DNA of 44,312 nt from Psychrobacter namhaensis (GTDB lineage Bacteria > Pseudomonadota > Gammaproteobacteria > Pseudomonadales > Moraxellaceae). Position numbers and translations under genes: made by a program. Position 1 is the stretch's first letter; each line of letters opens with the position of its first letter. Below, in pieces: positions 1 to 9,076 of this stretch. The stretch is taken from the NCBI RefSeq assembly GCF_016107545.1, contig NZ_JABASS010000019.1, forward strand, positions 1 to 44,312. The letters run 5' to 3'. The notes under the pieces were generated by a model that was not told the DNA's origin, did no database searches, and worked only from the letters and a program-made list of their open reading frames with translations.

Positions 1-62
1 CAGAACTCAGTCCTTGATATAAACTTAAACCGTCCAACATTTGGGGGTCAGTTCAGAGTCTC

Positions 63-81
63 TAAGCGTCAGCGCTTTTTT
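63..81 (+). terminator. possible weak terminator
   Basis: A 5-bp stem (AAGCG / CGCTT) with a 4-base loop is followed by a run of six T on the plus strand. It could end a plus-strand gene lying left of the window. The stem is short, so this is only a candidate. Confidence 0.3.
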
Positions 82-84
82 ATG

Positions 85-260
85 CTAGGGCGTGTCCTCA
101 TTTTAAAAATGGTGATAAAAATGAGATAAATTGCAGTCAAACAAGAAAAATAGTGCAGATAATATCGAGATATTAACCAACTATTTGCCGCTGTTTGGCA
201 AGATTTAGCCATTTTTAGTCCGTTTAGATGACTATCGATTGAATTGAGGACACGCCCTAG
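85..260. mobile_element. 176-bp MITE-like element with perfect 16-bp terminal inverted repeats
   Basis: The left end CTAGGGCGTGTCCTCA (85-100) is the exact reverse complement of the right end TGAGGACACGCCCTAG (245-260). The interior is AT-rich and has no transposase-sized ORF, which fits a miniature inverted-repeat element mobilised in trans. Both ends carry the palindrome CTAG, so the target duplication could be CTAG or TA, and the exact boundary is ambiguous by a few bases. The ends resemble those of IS5-type or IS630-type elements, but that family call is inference. The element sits 22 bp past the fpr stop codon. A decayed relative lies at 39101-39164. Confidence 0.8.
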
Positions 261-282
261 TAAGCTTATATTCACCATGCGG

Positions 283-1131
283 TTACCAATAGTTTTCTAC
301 CGCAATATTTCCTTCACCGCGACGATTCATGACCAAGCCGAGCGTCTTTAACGCCTCTTTGGTGTCTTCCACCATATCTGGATTACCGCATAGCATGACG
401 TGGGTGCTATCAACGTCTAAAGCAATACCTACCCGCTCTTGCAGAGTGCCATCCAATAATAGCTTTGGTAGACGTTCTGACAACGCTCCTTTCACAGGCT
501 CACGGGTCACGATTGGAATAAAAATCAGCTTTGCTGGATTGTCAGCCAGCGAGCCAAAGTCTTCTTGCAAGCGCTCAATCTTCTCGATATACGCCAACTC
601 TGCTGTCGAGCGTGCGCTATAAGCGAGTACGATATGCTCGTAATCTTCCCATGTTTTCAAGTCTTGTAACATAGATAAAAATGGCGCTAAGCCCGTCCCT
701 GTCGCCAGCAACCACAAGTCTTTTGGCAGTGGTTTTTGATAACGTGCTAGCGTCAAAAACCCAAACGGCAGAGTATTAAGCAGCAGCTCATCCCCTACTT
801 GCAGGTGTTGTAATTGCGAGGTAAAGGCACCATCAGGAATAACAATAGAGAAAAACTCTAACACCTCATCAAAGGGTGACGATACAATCGAATAAGCTCG
901 AAAGATGTCTTCATTCAAGGCTGCCTCAAACATCCCATCAGTGGCTTCCGAGACGTCTTGCCGCTGCTTATAATACTGTAGCTGACTAGGATTGACACCC
1001 AAACGGACAAATTGCCCTGCCGTAAATTTAAAGCTATCTGGACGGCTGACCGTAAAGCTAAACAGATTTGGCGTCCAGGTGGTTTTACTGAGCACTGTTA
1101 CCTTTTGAATATTATCACTCATAGTAGTCAT
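283..1131 (-). CDS. fpr: ferredoxin--NADP(+) reductase
   Basis: This 282-residue protein is a flavin reductase of the bacterial Fpr type. It moves electrons between NADPH and ferredoxin or flavodoxin in the cytosol. The FAD-binding RAYS motif is at residues 78-81, the nucleotide-binding GTGLAP at 145-150, and the C-terminus ends in an aromatic Tyr-Trp pair, as in the bacterial subclass represented by E. coli Fpr (from memory). Residues about 50-75 look like an insertion between the first FAD-domain strands and the RAYS motif. ATG codons at 1131 and 1122 are both possible starts, and neither has a clear Shine-Dalgarno sequence. The gene runs in the same direction as the nuo operon but lies beyond its terminator, so it is probably transcribed separately. 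Confidence 0.88.
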   Translation of the reverse strand: MTTMSDNIQKVTVLSKTTWTPNLFSFTVSRPDSFKFTAGQFVRLGVNPSQLQYYKQRQDVSEATDGMFEAALNEDIFRAYSIVSSPFDEVLEFFSIVIPDGAFTSQLQHLQVGDELLLNTLPFGFLTLARYQKPLPKDLWLLATGTGLAPFLSMLQDLKTWEDYEHIVLAYSARSTAELAYIEKIERLQEDFGSLADNPAKLIFIPIVTREPVKGALSERLPKLLLDGTLQERVGIALDVDSTHVMLCGNPDMVEDTKEALKTLGLVMNRRGEGNIAVENYW

Positions 1132-1182
1132 TCACTCACACATTATTAATCGTTATTGTCTAAATTTTTTAAACGTTACAAA

Positions 1183-1223
1183 TAAAAAGATGCGCCAAGC
1201 TTATCACAAAGCTGGCGCATCTT
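1183..1223 (-). terminator. nuo operon terminator
   Basis: A near-perfect stem (AAGATGCGCCAAGCTT against AAGCTGGCGCATCTT, one bulged base) is followed on the minus strand by TTTTTATTT. It lies about 95 bp after the nuoN stop codon and has the shape of an intrinsic terminator closing the complex I operon. On the plus strand the stem is followed only by GGTTTTC, so it acts best on the minus strand. Confidence 0.8.
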
Positions 1224-1316
1224 GGTTTTCTAACCGTAACAATGGCTAAGTAGCGGCATCAGCATACAGCCACTTATACCTTGTCTTTGACAGCAACATC
1301 ATCAAATAGGACAGCC

Positions 1317-2795
1317 CTACCAAATACGAGCCAGACTTGCCAACTCAATCATACTGTTTGGCAAGATACCGAAGAAGACAATAATCGCTGTGACCGCAAT
1401 CACCATGATCCCGCCGGTACGGATACCCCATTGTCCAGCCACATCAAACTCAATAAATTGCTTAGGACGTTTGAATAGCGTGAGCATGACACGCAAGTAA
1501 TAGAACAAGCCGATGGCACTACCCAAGATAATCATCGCCGCTAAGAACCAATTGGTGCCTTGTACAGCGGCCAATATTGCAAATAGCTTGGTGATAAAGC
1601 CTGCCGTTAGCGGAATACCTGCCAATGACAACATCATAATAGTCATGACAGCGGTCAGCACCGGACGACGCCAAAACAGTCCTTGATAATGAGTCAGCTC
1701 ATCCGCTTCTCCAGATAAGCGATAAGGACTGGACATCAACGTCACCACGCCAAAGGCACCGATAGAGGTAAAGGCATAAACTGCCATATACATACTCGAT
1801 ATACTATCCGCAGCCGTCCCGATGCTCACGATAACGATCAGCACGTAACCCATATGGGCAATCGAAGAGTAACCGAGTAGACGTTTGAGACTGGTTTGAC
1901 GTATGGCTAATAAATTACCCACCAAAATCGATAAGGTCGCCATCACCATAAGCAGCATCTGTACCGATGGCAACGCCAATAAAGCCGTATCAATTAAGAA
2001 GCGAACGGCCAGCGCCATCATCGCAACCTTGGAAACCGAGGCTAAAAATGTGGCGATCGGTGCAGGTGCCCCTTCATAAACATCAGGCGTCCACATGTGA
2101 AAGGGCGCAGCCGACAATTTAAAGGCAATACCAAACATCATCATCGCCGCGCCAAGTATCAAGAGTGGCGACTCAAAAAGATTGCTAAGCATCATACTAA
2201 TAGGCTTGAACCCGAGCGCCCCGACTTCTGCATAAATAAAGGCCATGCCCATCAGCAACGTTGCCGATGCGGTCGCAGACAATACTAAGTATTTCAGACC
2301 TGACTCAAGCGAACGGTTACGCATATAAGTATAGGATAGCAAGCCATATAGTGGCACTGAAAGCATCTCTAAACTCATAAAGAACGATGCCATGTGCTGA
2401 GCGCTTACCATGAGCAGCGCGCCAATCGTCGATAGCAACATGAGCAGATACAGCTCATCTTTGTTGTCTTTGAGATTTGCCAAATACGCATAAGATAACG
2501 TACAGCAGGCCAAGGCGCAGACAAAAATAACCACCATGTTAAACTGAGCAAAGTTGTCAATAACAAATAACTGCTCAGCACTTGGTAAGACCGTTCCGCT
2601 CTCGATGATACCAGCCATTTGTCCAATTAAGATAAACAGACCGATATTTAAACCGACGACCGTCACCGTGCCAGTGACCATATGTGAGCGTTTAACGGCG
2701 ATGGCAATCATGACCACCAACACTGTGATAACGACGGCTATAATCGGTGCATAAGGCAACAATCCCATCAAATCATTCATCGTAATATTATACAT
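1317..2795 (-). CDS. nuoN: NADH-quinone oxidoreductase subunit N
   Basis: This 492-residue polytopic membrane protein is one of three antiporter-like proton-pumping subunits in the membrane arm of complex I. It has many hydrophobic segments and the family signature around HMWTPDVYEGAPAP, followed by a conserved lysine-bearing helix (ATFLASVSKVA). Its length is normal for NuoN. It is the last gene of the operon, 3 bp after nuoM. A GGAGG ribosome binding site lies 11 bases before the ATG. A hairpin terminator follows. Antisense reading frames inside it are shadows. Confidence 0.95.
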   Translation of the reverse strand: MYNITMNDLMGLLPYAPIIAVVITVLVVMIAIAVKRSHMVTGTVTVVGLNIGLFILIGQMAGIIESGTVLPSAEQLFVIDNFAQFNMVVIFVCALACCTLSYAYLANLKDNKDELYLLMLLSTIGALLMVSAQHMASFFMSLEMLSVPLYGLLSYTYMRNRSLESGLKYLVLSATASATLLMGMAFIYAEVGALGFKPISMMLSNLFESPLLILGAAMMMFGIAFKLSAAPFHMWTPDVYEGAPAPIATFLASVSKVAMMALAVRFLIDTALLALPSVQMLLMVMATLSILVGNLLAIRQTSLKRLLGYSSIAHMGYVLIVIVSIGTAADSISSMYMAVYAFTSIGAFGVVTLMSSPYRLSGEADELTHYQGLFWRRPVLTAVMTIMMLSLAGIPLTAGFITKLFAILAAVQGTNWFLAAMIILGSAIGLFYYLRVMLTLFKRPKQFIEFDVAGQWGIRTGGIMVIAVTAIIVFFGILPNSMIELASLARIW

Positions 2796-2798
2796 GAC

Positions 2799-4424
2799 TT
2801 AACGTGCCTCCATTGCATCAAGCAGTTGCGACGCATCTACCTGTGTCACTTGACTGTATATATATGCATTATTAATCCACTGCATCGCATGACTTGAGGT
2901 ATCAAGGAACGGCTGTGGGTACAGTCCGAGCCATACCAAACCAGCAGCCAGCATCAATAACAACGACAGCTCACGCTTGCCCAAATCTTTTAGTTTACGT
3001 ACCGGTAATCCATGAGATTTGGTTTCTTGTACGGCCAACGCTTCGATATTGTTTTTACCAAATAGCGCGCGATGAATCAGAATAAGCGAGTATAACCCTG
3101 CCAGCACCAAACTAAAGGTAGCCAAGACGACAAACACTGGATACTGCGTAAATGAGCCAAACAAAATCATAAACTCGCCAATGAAGTTCCCTGTGCCCGG
3201 TATCCCAAGTAAGGCGGCGCAGAAGAACATCAATATCGGCGCATAGTAGCGGAACTGTCCCCACATGCCGCCCATCAAGGTCAAATCGCGTGTGTGCAGA
3301 CGCTCATACAACTGACCTGCCATGATAAATAGTGCCGCCGAGCTTAAGCCATGCGCGAGCATCTGAATCATCAGACCTTGTAAGCTAAGCAGTGTGCCGG
3401 CATAAATCGCCAAGACCACAAAGCCCATGTGCGAGATACTGGTGTACGCCAGCAGACGCTTCATGTCCGTTTGCATAAAGGCGAGCCACGCCCCGTAGAA
3501 TATACCGATCGTACCTAAGGTGATCGCAATCGGTGCAAACTCTTGTGACGCCACTGGAAACAAGGGCAAAACAAAACGAATCAAACCATAGGCCGCCGTC
3601 TTAATGAGCACACCAGCCAAATCCACCGAACCTGCGGTTGGGGCTTGCGCGTGCGCATCTGGCAACCAACCATGAAAAGGAATAATCGGTAATTTGACCG
3701 CAAAGCCAATAAAAAAGCACAGCATGATTGGATATTCCCAGCCGCCAAGTGACGTACCGAGCAAATCATTATAGTTAAAGCTCACCACGCCCGTTTGTGC
3801 GTAGCTGATAATGACCAATACCAATATACCGATAAGCATGATTAACCCAGAGGCTTGGGTATAAATAAAGAACTTGGTTGCGGCATATTCTTTGGTTTTG
3901 CCAACGACATCATGACCCCAAATCGCGATCAAGAAGTAGATAGGAACCAGCATCATCTCCCAAAAGAAGAAGAATAAAAACAGGTCAATGGCTAAGAAAA
4001 CACCGATGACGCCGCCCAGGCTCCACAGCAAATTCAGGTGAAAAAAGCCAACACGGCGCTGAATCTCATTCCACGAACAAGCCACCGCAGCAATACCGAG
4101 CAGGCCAGTCAACGCTACCATTAATAGCGACAAACCATCTAATGCCAAATGAAAGCTGATACCAAAGCTCGGTATCCACGGCACACTAAATTCAGCCACC
4201 CAAGGCACTGCAGAGTTCGGTGCAATCACCTGTTTACTCATACCGCTAAAATCACCGTATTGCCAGAGTACCAATGACAAGGCAAAGGTCAACGTCATAC
4301 CAATCAAGGCAATCCAGCGCGGCAGACGTTTATTGAACCGCTCTACCAACCAGCATAGCAACCCTGCAATAAAAGGGATCGCAATCAATGCTGGTAGCAT
4401 CCACGTTTGTTGTAACTCAATCAT
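2799..4424 (-). CDS. nuoM: NADH-quinone oxidoreductase subunit M
   Basis: This 541-residue membrane protein is the second antiporter-like proton channel of complex I. Family motifs include a WEMMLVPIYFLI helix holding the conserved glutamate and HGWLPDAHAQAPTAGSV, followed by a lysine-bearing helix (AGVLIKTAAYG). The C-terminal 40 residues (ends LLDAMEAR) form a short hydrophilic tail. The start codon lies 1 bp after the nuoL stop, which suggests coupled translation of the pumping subunits. Confidence 0.95.
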   Translation of the reverse strand: MIELQQTWMLPALIAIPFIAGLLCWLVERFNKRLPRWIALIGMTLTFALSLVLWQYGDFSGMSKQVIAPNSAVPWVAEFSVPWIPSFGISFHLALDGLSLLMVALTGLLGIAAVACSWNEIQRRVGFFHLNLLWSLGGVIGVFLAIDLFLFFFFWEMMLVPIYFLIAIWGHDVVGKTKEYAATKFFIYTQASGLIMLIGILVLVIISYAQTGVVSFNYNDLLGTSLGGWEYPIMLCFFIGFAVKLPIIPFHGWLPDAHAQAPTAGSVDLAGVLIKTAAYGLIRFVLPLFPVASQEFAPIAITLGTIGIFYGAWLAFMQTDMKRLLAYTSISHMGFVVLAIYAGTLLSLQGLMIQMLAHGLSSAALFIMAGQLYERLHTRDLTLMGGMWGQFRYYAPILMFFCAALLGIPGTGNFIGEFMILFGSFTQYPVFVVLATFSLVLAGLYSLILIHRALFGKNNIEALAVQETKSHGLPVRKLKDLGKRELSLLLMLAAGLVWLGLYPQPFLDTSSHAMQWINNAYIYSQVTQVDASQLLDAMEAR

Positions 4425-4425
4425 C

Positions 4426-6300
4426 TTATACCACCGTCATCATTACCAGCACTAGCAATACCGCCATACCCAAGCCAAAGCTTGCAGCATAGCCTCGAAG
4501 TGACCCTGTTTGCGTCGCAGACAATACCTTATTACCTGCTGAAGCCAGCTTAGGTAACACATACCACGTTTTATCGATAGGGTCGGCTTTAAATAAGCGG
4601 CCGATGAACAAAAAGGGTTTTACAAAAATCACATCGTATAGCGCATCGAAGCCGAGGCCATGATAGCACCAGTGATATAGCGCCCCACCAATGCGCGAGC
4701 GCTTAAAGCTCGTCAGCAGTCGGCCCTTATTGACCACATATAGTAGTGCCGCCAGTATCAAACCTGCCGCCATCGCACCCATCGCAATATACTCTGCTGT
4801 ATGTTTGCCATGCGCTTGACCCGCCACTTCTAATAAATGCCCAACACTCTCCGGCAACACCCCTTGTAAGGGCGGTGTGATCCATGCGCCAACCGCGGTA
4901 GATAACACAAGCAGTACAGTAAGAGGCAGCCAATACGACACCCCTGATAATTTGTGCGCATGGGTTTTTTCTTCGCCAAAGAAAATAATCCAAATCATAC
5001 GGAAGGTATAAATCGCGGTTAAGAACGCACCGAATACCCCCATATAAAACAGGACCATATGACCGGTGGCATAAGTCTCCCAAAGAATCGCTTCTTTCGA
5101 GTAAAAACCAACAGTGACCCAAGGTATCGCAGCCAGTGCACCGCCACCCACGATGTAGCACCAAAATACCAATGGTATTTTCTTACGCAGTCCGCCCATC
5201 TTAAAGATATCTTGCTCATGATGTACCGCAAGAATGACCGCACCTGATGATAAGAATAACAAGGCTTTAAAGAAAGCATGCGTCATTAAGTGAAAGATCG
5301 CCCCTTGCCATGCGCCAACGCCAAGCGCTAAGAACATATAGCCGATCTGGCTCATGGTCGAATACGCAAGAATACGTTTGATGTCTGTTTGCGCAAGCGC
5401 ACAAAAACCAGCAACCACCAGTGTCAACGCCCCTACGCCGCCGACCCAGTACAACAAGATACCTGGGGTCAATTCAAACAAGGGATGCAGACGGGCAATT
5501 AAATAAACCCCAGCGGTGACCATTGTCGCGGCGTGAATCAGCGCCGAGACTGGTGTCGGGCCTGCCATCGCATCAGCCAGCCATGTATGCAGTGGCAACT
5601 GCGCTGATTTACCCATCGCACCGCCAACGAGCATCATGGTAGTAAGCATCATCGTTGGATTATTAATATCGAATACTTCCGGCGCGCGCGTAATAATCTC
5701 TTGAATATTCAGCGTACCGAACTCGCGGAACAATAAAAACAAACCAAAGGCTAAGAACACATCACCCACACGCGTGACCGTAAAGGCTTTCATCGCGGCA
5801 AGGCCATTGGCTCTGTCATGATAATAGTAACCAATCAAAAGGTAAGAGCAGATACCCACGCCTTCCCAACCAAGATAAAGCAAGAACAAGTTATCTGCTA
5901 ATACCAGCAATAGCATGCTGGCAACGAACAAGTTCATATAGCTGAAGAAACGGGCAAAGCCAGTGTCCCCTTTCATATACCACGCGGCAAACAGGTGGAT
6001 TAAAAAGCCAATCCCCGTAATGACCCCAGTCATGGTCAACGCCAAGCCATCAAAGCTCAAGCCGAAATGGGGCGCAAAGTCACCCACTTGGAACCACGTC
6101 CACAGTGGAATCTCTACTACCGTGCCGGCTGGATTGGTGGTCAAAAAGCTATAGCTAACCACCAACGTACATAGAGCTGATAACAGCATGCTACCGACAC
6201 CAACAGCCGCTGCCACCTGTTCCGTTAATTTGTCGCGCATAAAGGCTAAAATCAAAAAGCCAATGAGCGGGAATATAAAGGTTAATGGTAATAAACTCAT
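4426..6300 (-). CDS. nuoL: NADH-quinone oxidoreductase subunit L
   Basis: This 624-residue protein is the distal antiporter-like proton channel of complex I. It carries LLYLGWEGVGICSYLLIGYY, HTWLADAMAGPTPVSALIHA and several lysine- and histidine-bearing helices. The C-terminal part should form the long amphipathic helix (HL) that runs along NuoM and NuoN. The length matches E. coli NuoL closely. The gene begins 4 bp after nuoK in a tightly packed nuoK-L-M-N block. Confidence 0.95.
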   Translation of the reverse strand: MSLLPLTFIFPLIGFLILAFMRDKLTEQVAAAVGVGSMLLSALCTLVVSYSFLTTNPAGTVVEIPLWTWFQVGDFAPHFGLSFDGLALTMTGVITGIGFLIHLFAAWYMKGDTGFARFFSYMNLFVASMLLLVLADNLFLLYLGWEGVGICSYLLIGYYYHDRANGLAAMKAFTVTRVGDVFLAFGLFLLFREFGTLNIQEIITRAPEVFDINNPTMMLTTMMLVGGAMGKSAQLPLHTWLADAMAGPTPVSALIHAATMVTAGVYLIARLHPLFELTPGILLYWVGGVGALTLVVAGFCALAQTDIKRILAYSTMSQIGYMFLALGVGAWQGAIFHLMTHAFFKALLFLSSGAVILAVHHEQDIFKMGGLRKKIPLVFWCYIVGGGALAAIPWVTVGFYSKEAILWETYATGHMVLFYMGVFGAFLTAIYTFRMIWIIFFGEEKTHAHKLSGVSYWLPLTVLLVLSTAVGAWITPPLQGVLPESVGHLLEVAGQAHGKHTAEYIAMGAMAAGLILAALLYVVNKGRLLTSFKRSRIGGALYHWCYHGLGFDALYDVIFVKPFLFIGRLFKADPIDKTWYVLPKLASAGNKVLSATQTGSLRGYAASFGLGMAVLLVLVMMTVV

Positions 6301-6304
6301 GACA

Positions 6305-6712
6305 TCATCCTTTCATCTCATTGGCGCTATCGACATCAAGATGCCCACGCTTATGATAAAACCGCAATAATATGGCCAAACCAATGGCCGCTTCTGCTGC
6401 TGCCAACGTCAAAATAAAGATAAACATAATCTGTCCATCTGGATCAACCCAGCGACTTCCTGCCACCACAAAGGCCAGTGCTGCCGCGTTCATCATGATC
6501 TCAAGACTCATTAGCATAAATAGGAAATTACGTCGTACCATGACCCCGCACAGACCAATGGCAAACAAGATCCCTGCCAAAATTAATCCATGACTCATAG
6601 GGATCATACCCAATACATTGTGTACCTCAGCCACAGGCTGTACTAAGCCTGTCACCTCATGGGCAAACGGCACGTTTGACACATCTTGTGCCACGCTCGC
6701 TGCTAGTACCAT
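6305..6712 (-). CDS. nuoK: NADH-quinone oxidoreductase subunit K
   Basis: This small three-helix membrane subunit links the proton-pumping arm to the quinone end of complex I. The core from residue 36 ([15 protein letters not shown]) to the end (VDSANEMKG) matches NuoK, which is usually about 100 residues. The predicted product is 135 residues because of 35 extra at the N-terminus. The upstream start at 6712 overlaps the nuoJ stop by one base (TGATG) and has AAGGAG 8 bases before it, so translation probably begins there. The internal ATG at codon 36 is the alternative and would give the usual size. Conserved glutamates lie in LEIMMNAAA and in [10 protein letters not shown]. Confidence 0.92.
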   Translation of the reverse strand: MVLAASVAQDVSNVPFAHEVTGLVQPVAEVHNVLGMIPMSHGLILAGILFAIGLCGVMVRRNFLFMLMSLEIMMNAAALAFVVAGSRWVDPDGQIMFIFILTLAAAEAAIGLAILLRFYHKRGHLDVDSANEMKG

Positions 6713-7431
6713 CAGTCGGACTCCTTGCGCGTGACTTTATTCACACCCACATTCATACTTACATAGTCATGCGGGTCAACATCTTTATATTCGTAAGGTT
6801 CAGCCATTGTTACTGCCTCACTCTTTGTATGGGTGCTATCGTTACCATATGGCTTGGTATTACCCGTATGGGTCTGAAAGCCTTGAGGGTCATTACCGAC
6901 GATCTCATCATCGCTCGACTCTTTGCCCAAATGATACGCCGCAACCAAGGCTGCCAATAACAACAACGCCGCCACTTCGATGAGCATCACGTACTTAGTA
7001 AACAGCACCGTCCCAACGACTTTGGCCGAAACCGTCGTACCGCCAATCATAGCGGCTTCGTCATGATTAAGACCAATCATTGCGTAAAGCACGACGGCAA
7101 TAATCAAGGTCAATCCTGTCGGTATCGCCCAAGTACCCGCATCAAGCCAGCGCTCTTCACGCTCATCATTGGTCATCCCTAAATTGAGCATCATGATGAC
7201 AAAGACAAACAGCACCATAATAGCGCCAGCATAAACAACGATCTCAAGTGCCCCTGCAAATGGCGCACCCAACACAAAAAATATGCCAGCGATCGCCAGT
7301 AACGACACAATCATCGATAAAATCGCATGCACTGGATTGGATTGGGTCACCACGCGTAGACTGGCAAAGATTGCCACCGCCGCAAGCGAATAAAACCCTG
7401 CCAATTCAGGATGGTTCAAAATATTCATCAT
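6712..7431 (-). CDS. nuoJ: NADH-quinone oxidoreductase subunit J
   Basis: This 239-residue membrane subunit of complex I has five hydrophobic helices in residues 1-168, including the pi-bulge helix region [20 protein letters not shown]. The last 69 residues form a hydrophilic, acidic and threonine-rich tail ending in KESD that is not part of the usual NuoJ core. The start overlaps the nuoI stop by 4 bp (ATGA type). The stop overlaps the nuoK start by one base. A second ATG follows the first immediately. Confidence 0.94.
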   Translation of the reverse strand: MMNILNHPELAGFYSLAAVAIFASLRVVTQSNPVHAILSMIVSLLAIAGIFFVLGAPFAGALEIVVYAGAIMVLFVFVIMMLNLGMTNDEREERWLDAGTWAIPTGLTLIIAVVLYAMIGLNHDEAAMIGGTTVSAKVVGTVLFTKYVMLIEVAALLLLAALVAAYHLGKESSDDEIVGNDPQGFQTHTGNTKPYGNDSTHTKSEAVTMAEPYEYKDVDPHDYVSMNVGVNKVTRKESD

Positions 7432-7976
7432 GGCAGCAAGCTCCTCAGATCAATCGGTGCAGCTTCATTTTGAGCCGCCCCTTTTGGTTTTTCCGCTACC
7501 GCCATACCCGTCACACGATAATAGTTATAATCGGGATATTTGCCTGGTCCTGAAATAAGCAAATGCTCTTTTTCATAAACCAAATCTTGGCGCTTATATT
7601 CACCCAGCTCAAAGTCAGGCGTCATTTGTATGGCTGTGGTTGGACACGCCTCTTCACACAATCCGCAAAAAATACAGCGCGAAAAGTTGATCCGGAAAAA
7701 CTCTGGATACCAGCGTCCGTCTTCACGCTCAGCTTTTTGTAACGAGATACAGCCAACCGGACAGGCCACCGCACACAAGTTACAAGCCACACAGCGCTCG
7801 TCCCCATCAGGGTCGCGCGTTAGGACAATACGTCCACGAAAACGCGGCGGTACGGGCACCGGCTCTTCAGGATAAAGAATGGTGTCACGCGGTCTGAGCG
7901 CATGACTATTGACCATCCACATGCTGCGGACAATGGTAAATATACCAATGACGGTCTTTTTTATGGTAGTAAACAT
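7428..7976 (-). CDS. nuoI: NADH-quinone oxidoreductase subunit I
   Basis: This 182-residue peripheral subunit holds two [4Fe-4S] clusters (N6a and N6b) that pass electrons toward NuoB. Both eight-cysteine ferredoxin motifs are present: [15 protein letters not shown] and [13 protein letters not shown]. The N-terminal amphipathic helix anchors it to NuoH. The length is normal. It overlaps nuoJ by 4 bp and lies 55 bp after nuoH. Confidence 0.96.
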   Translation of the reverse strand: MFTTIKKTVIGIFTIVRSMWMVNSHALRPRDTILYPEEPVPVPPRFRGRIVLTRDPDGDERCVACNLCAVACPVGCISLQKAEREDGRWYPEFFRINFSRCIFCGLCEEACPTTAIQMTPDFELGEYKRQDLVYEKEHLLISGPGKYPDYNYYRVTGMAVAEKPKGAAQNEAAPIDLRSLLP

Positions 7977-8031
7977 GGGATTATTATCCTTATCAGCTTT
8001 ACCCTAGTTCATCAGTGATGGCTAGTGATGA

Positions 8032-9075
8032 TTACAACGTTGGGGAAAAGATCAAAATGACCGCAGCAGTCACCAATAAATTAATCAAGGTTACTGGCAG
8101 ACAAACTTTCCAGCCAAAGTTCATCACCTGATCATAGCGCGGACGCATGAGTGAGCCTCGAGCCAAAACAAACATGGTCATAAAGAACAACGTCTTAATC
8201 ATGAACCAAAAAGCTGGTGGAATAAATGGAATATCTAAATTAAAAGGTGGCAGCCAACCGCCAAAGAACAAGCACGTCATGAGGGCAGAAATCAGTACAA
8301 CGTTGACATACTCGCCAATAAAGAACATACCGAATTTCATACCAGAGTATTCGACATGATACCCTTCCGCGAGCTCCTGCTCTGCTTCTGGTTGGTCAAA
8401 TGGATGCCTGTGAGTCACGGCCACACCAGCCACCACAAAGGTCAAAAAGCCGAAAAACTGCGGAATGATATACCAGCCATCAATTTGCGACTCTACAATA
8501 GCGCGCAAGTTAAAGGAGCCTGTTAACGCGACCACGCCCATCAATGATAAACCCAAAAAGACTTCATAACTGATGGTCTGTGCCGCAGAGCGCAAACCAC
8601 CCAGTAACGAGAACTTATTGGCAGACGCCCAGCCCCCAAACATCACCGCGTAAACAGCGATACCGGCCATGGCAAAGAAGAACAAGATACCAATGTCCCA
8701 ATCTGCCACGCCCAGCATGGGCGAGATAGGAATAATGGCAAAGGAGGCCAAGGCGGTAAACATCGCGACCGCTGGGGCCAAGGTAAACATAAACTTATCG
8801 GTAAATTTTGGTGTCCAATCTTCTTTAAAGAAGATTTTTAACATGTCAGCAATCAGCTGCAGTGAACCAAAAGGGCCGACACGGTTGGGGCCATAACGGT
8901 CTTGCCACAAGGCTAACATGCGGCGCTCATAGACGATCATCATAGCAGCAACCAGCACTACCACTAAAAAGATGACCAACGATTGGCCCACCAAAAACAG
9001 AATAGACCAAGCGTCAAAGCTCATACTACCGGCCAAAAAGCTTGGCACATCAGGGATAATACGGGTAACTTGCAT
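8032..9075 (-). CDS. nuoH: NADH-quinone oxidoreductase subunit H
   Basis: This 347-residue polytopic subunit forms the quinone-chamber floor and links the redox arm to the first proton channel. Recognisable features are [21 protein letters not shown], a [20 protein letters not shown] loop, and the glutamate-rich [19 protein letters not shown] loop that contacts quinone. The length is normal. It starts 1 bp after the nuoG stop codon. Confidence 0.96.
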   Translation of the reverse strand: MQVTRIIPDVPSFLAGSMSFDAWSILFLVGQSLVIFLVVVLVAAMMIVYERRMLALWQDRYGPNRVGPFGSLQLIADMLKIFFKEDWTPKFTDKFMFTLAPAVAMFTALASFAIIPISPMLGVADWDIGILFFFAMAGIAVYAVMFGGWASANKFSLLGGLRSAAQTISYEVFLGLSLMGVVALTGSFNLRAIVESQIDGWYIIPQFFGFLTFVVAGVAVTHRHPFDQPEAEQELAEGYHVEYSGMKFGMFFIGEYVNVVLISALMTCLFFGGWLPPFNLDIPFIPPAFWFMIKTLFFMTMFVLARGSLMRPRYDQVMNFGWKVCLPVTLINLLVTAAVILIFSPTL

Positions 9076-9076
9076 A

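Noticed and set aside
69..278. Minus-strand reading frame of 69 codons across the MITE
   Set aside because: It runs through both terminal repeats and the AT-rich interior, with no ribosome binding site and no recognisable domain.
329..622. Plus-strand frame antisense to fpr
   Set aside because: It is a shadow of fpr, whose protein motifs are clear on the other strand. The same applies to the many antisense frames inside the nuo genes, leuS and macAB.
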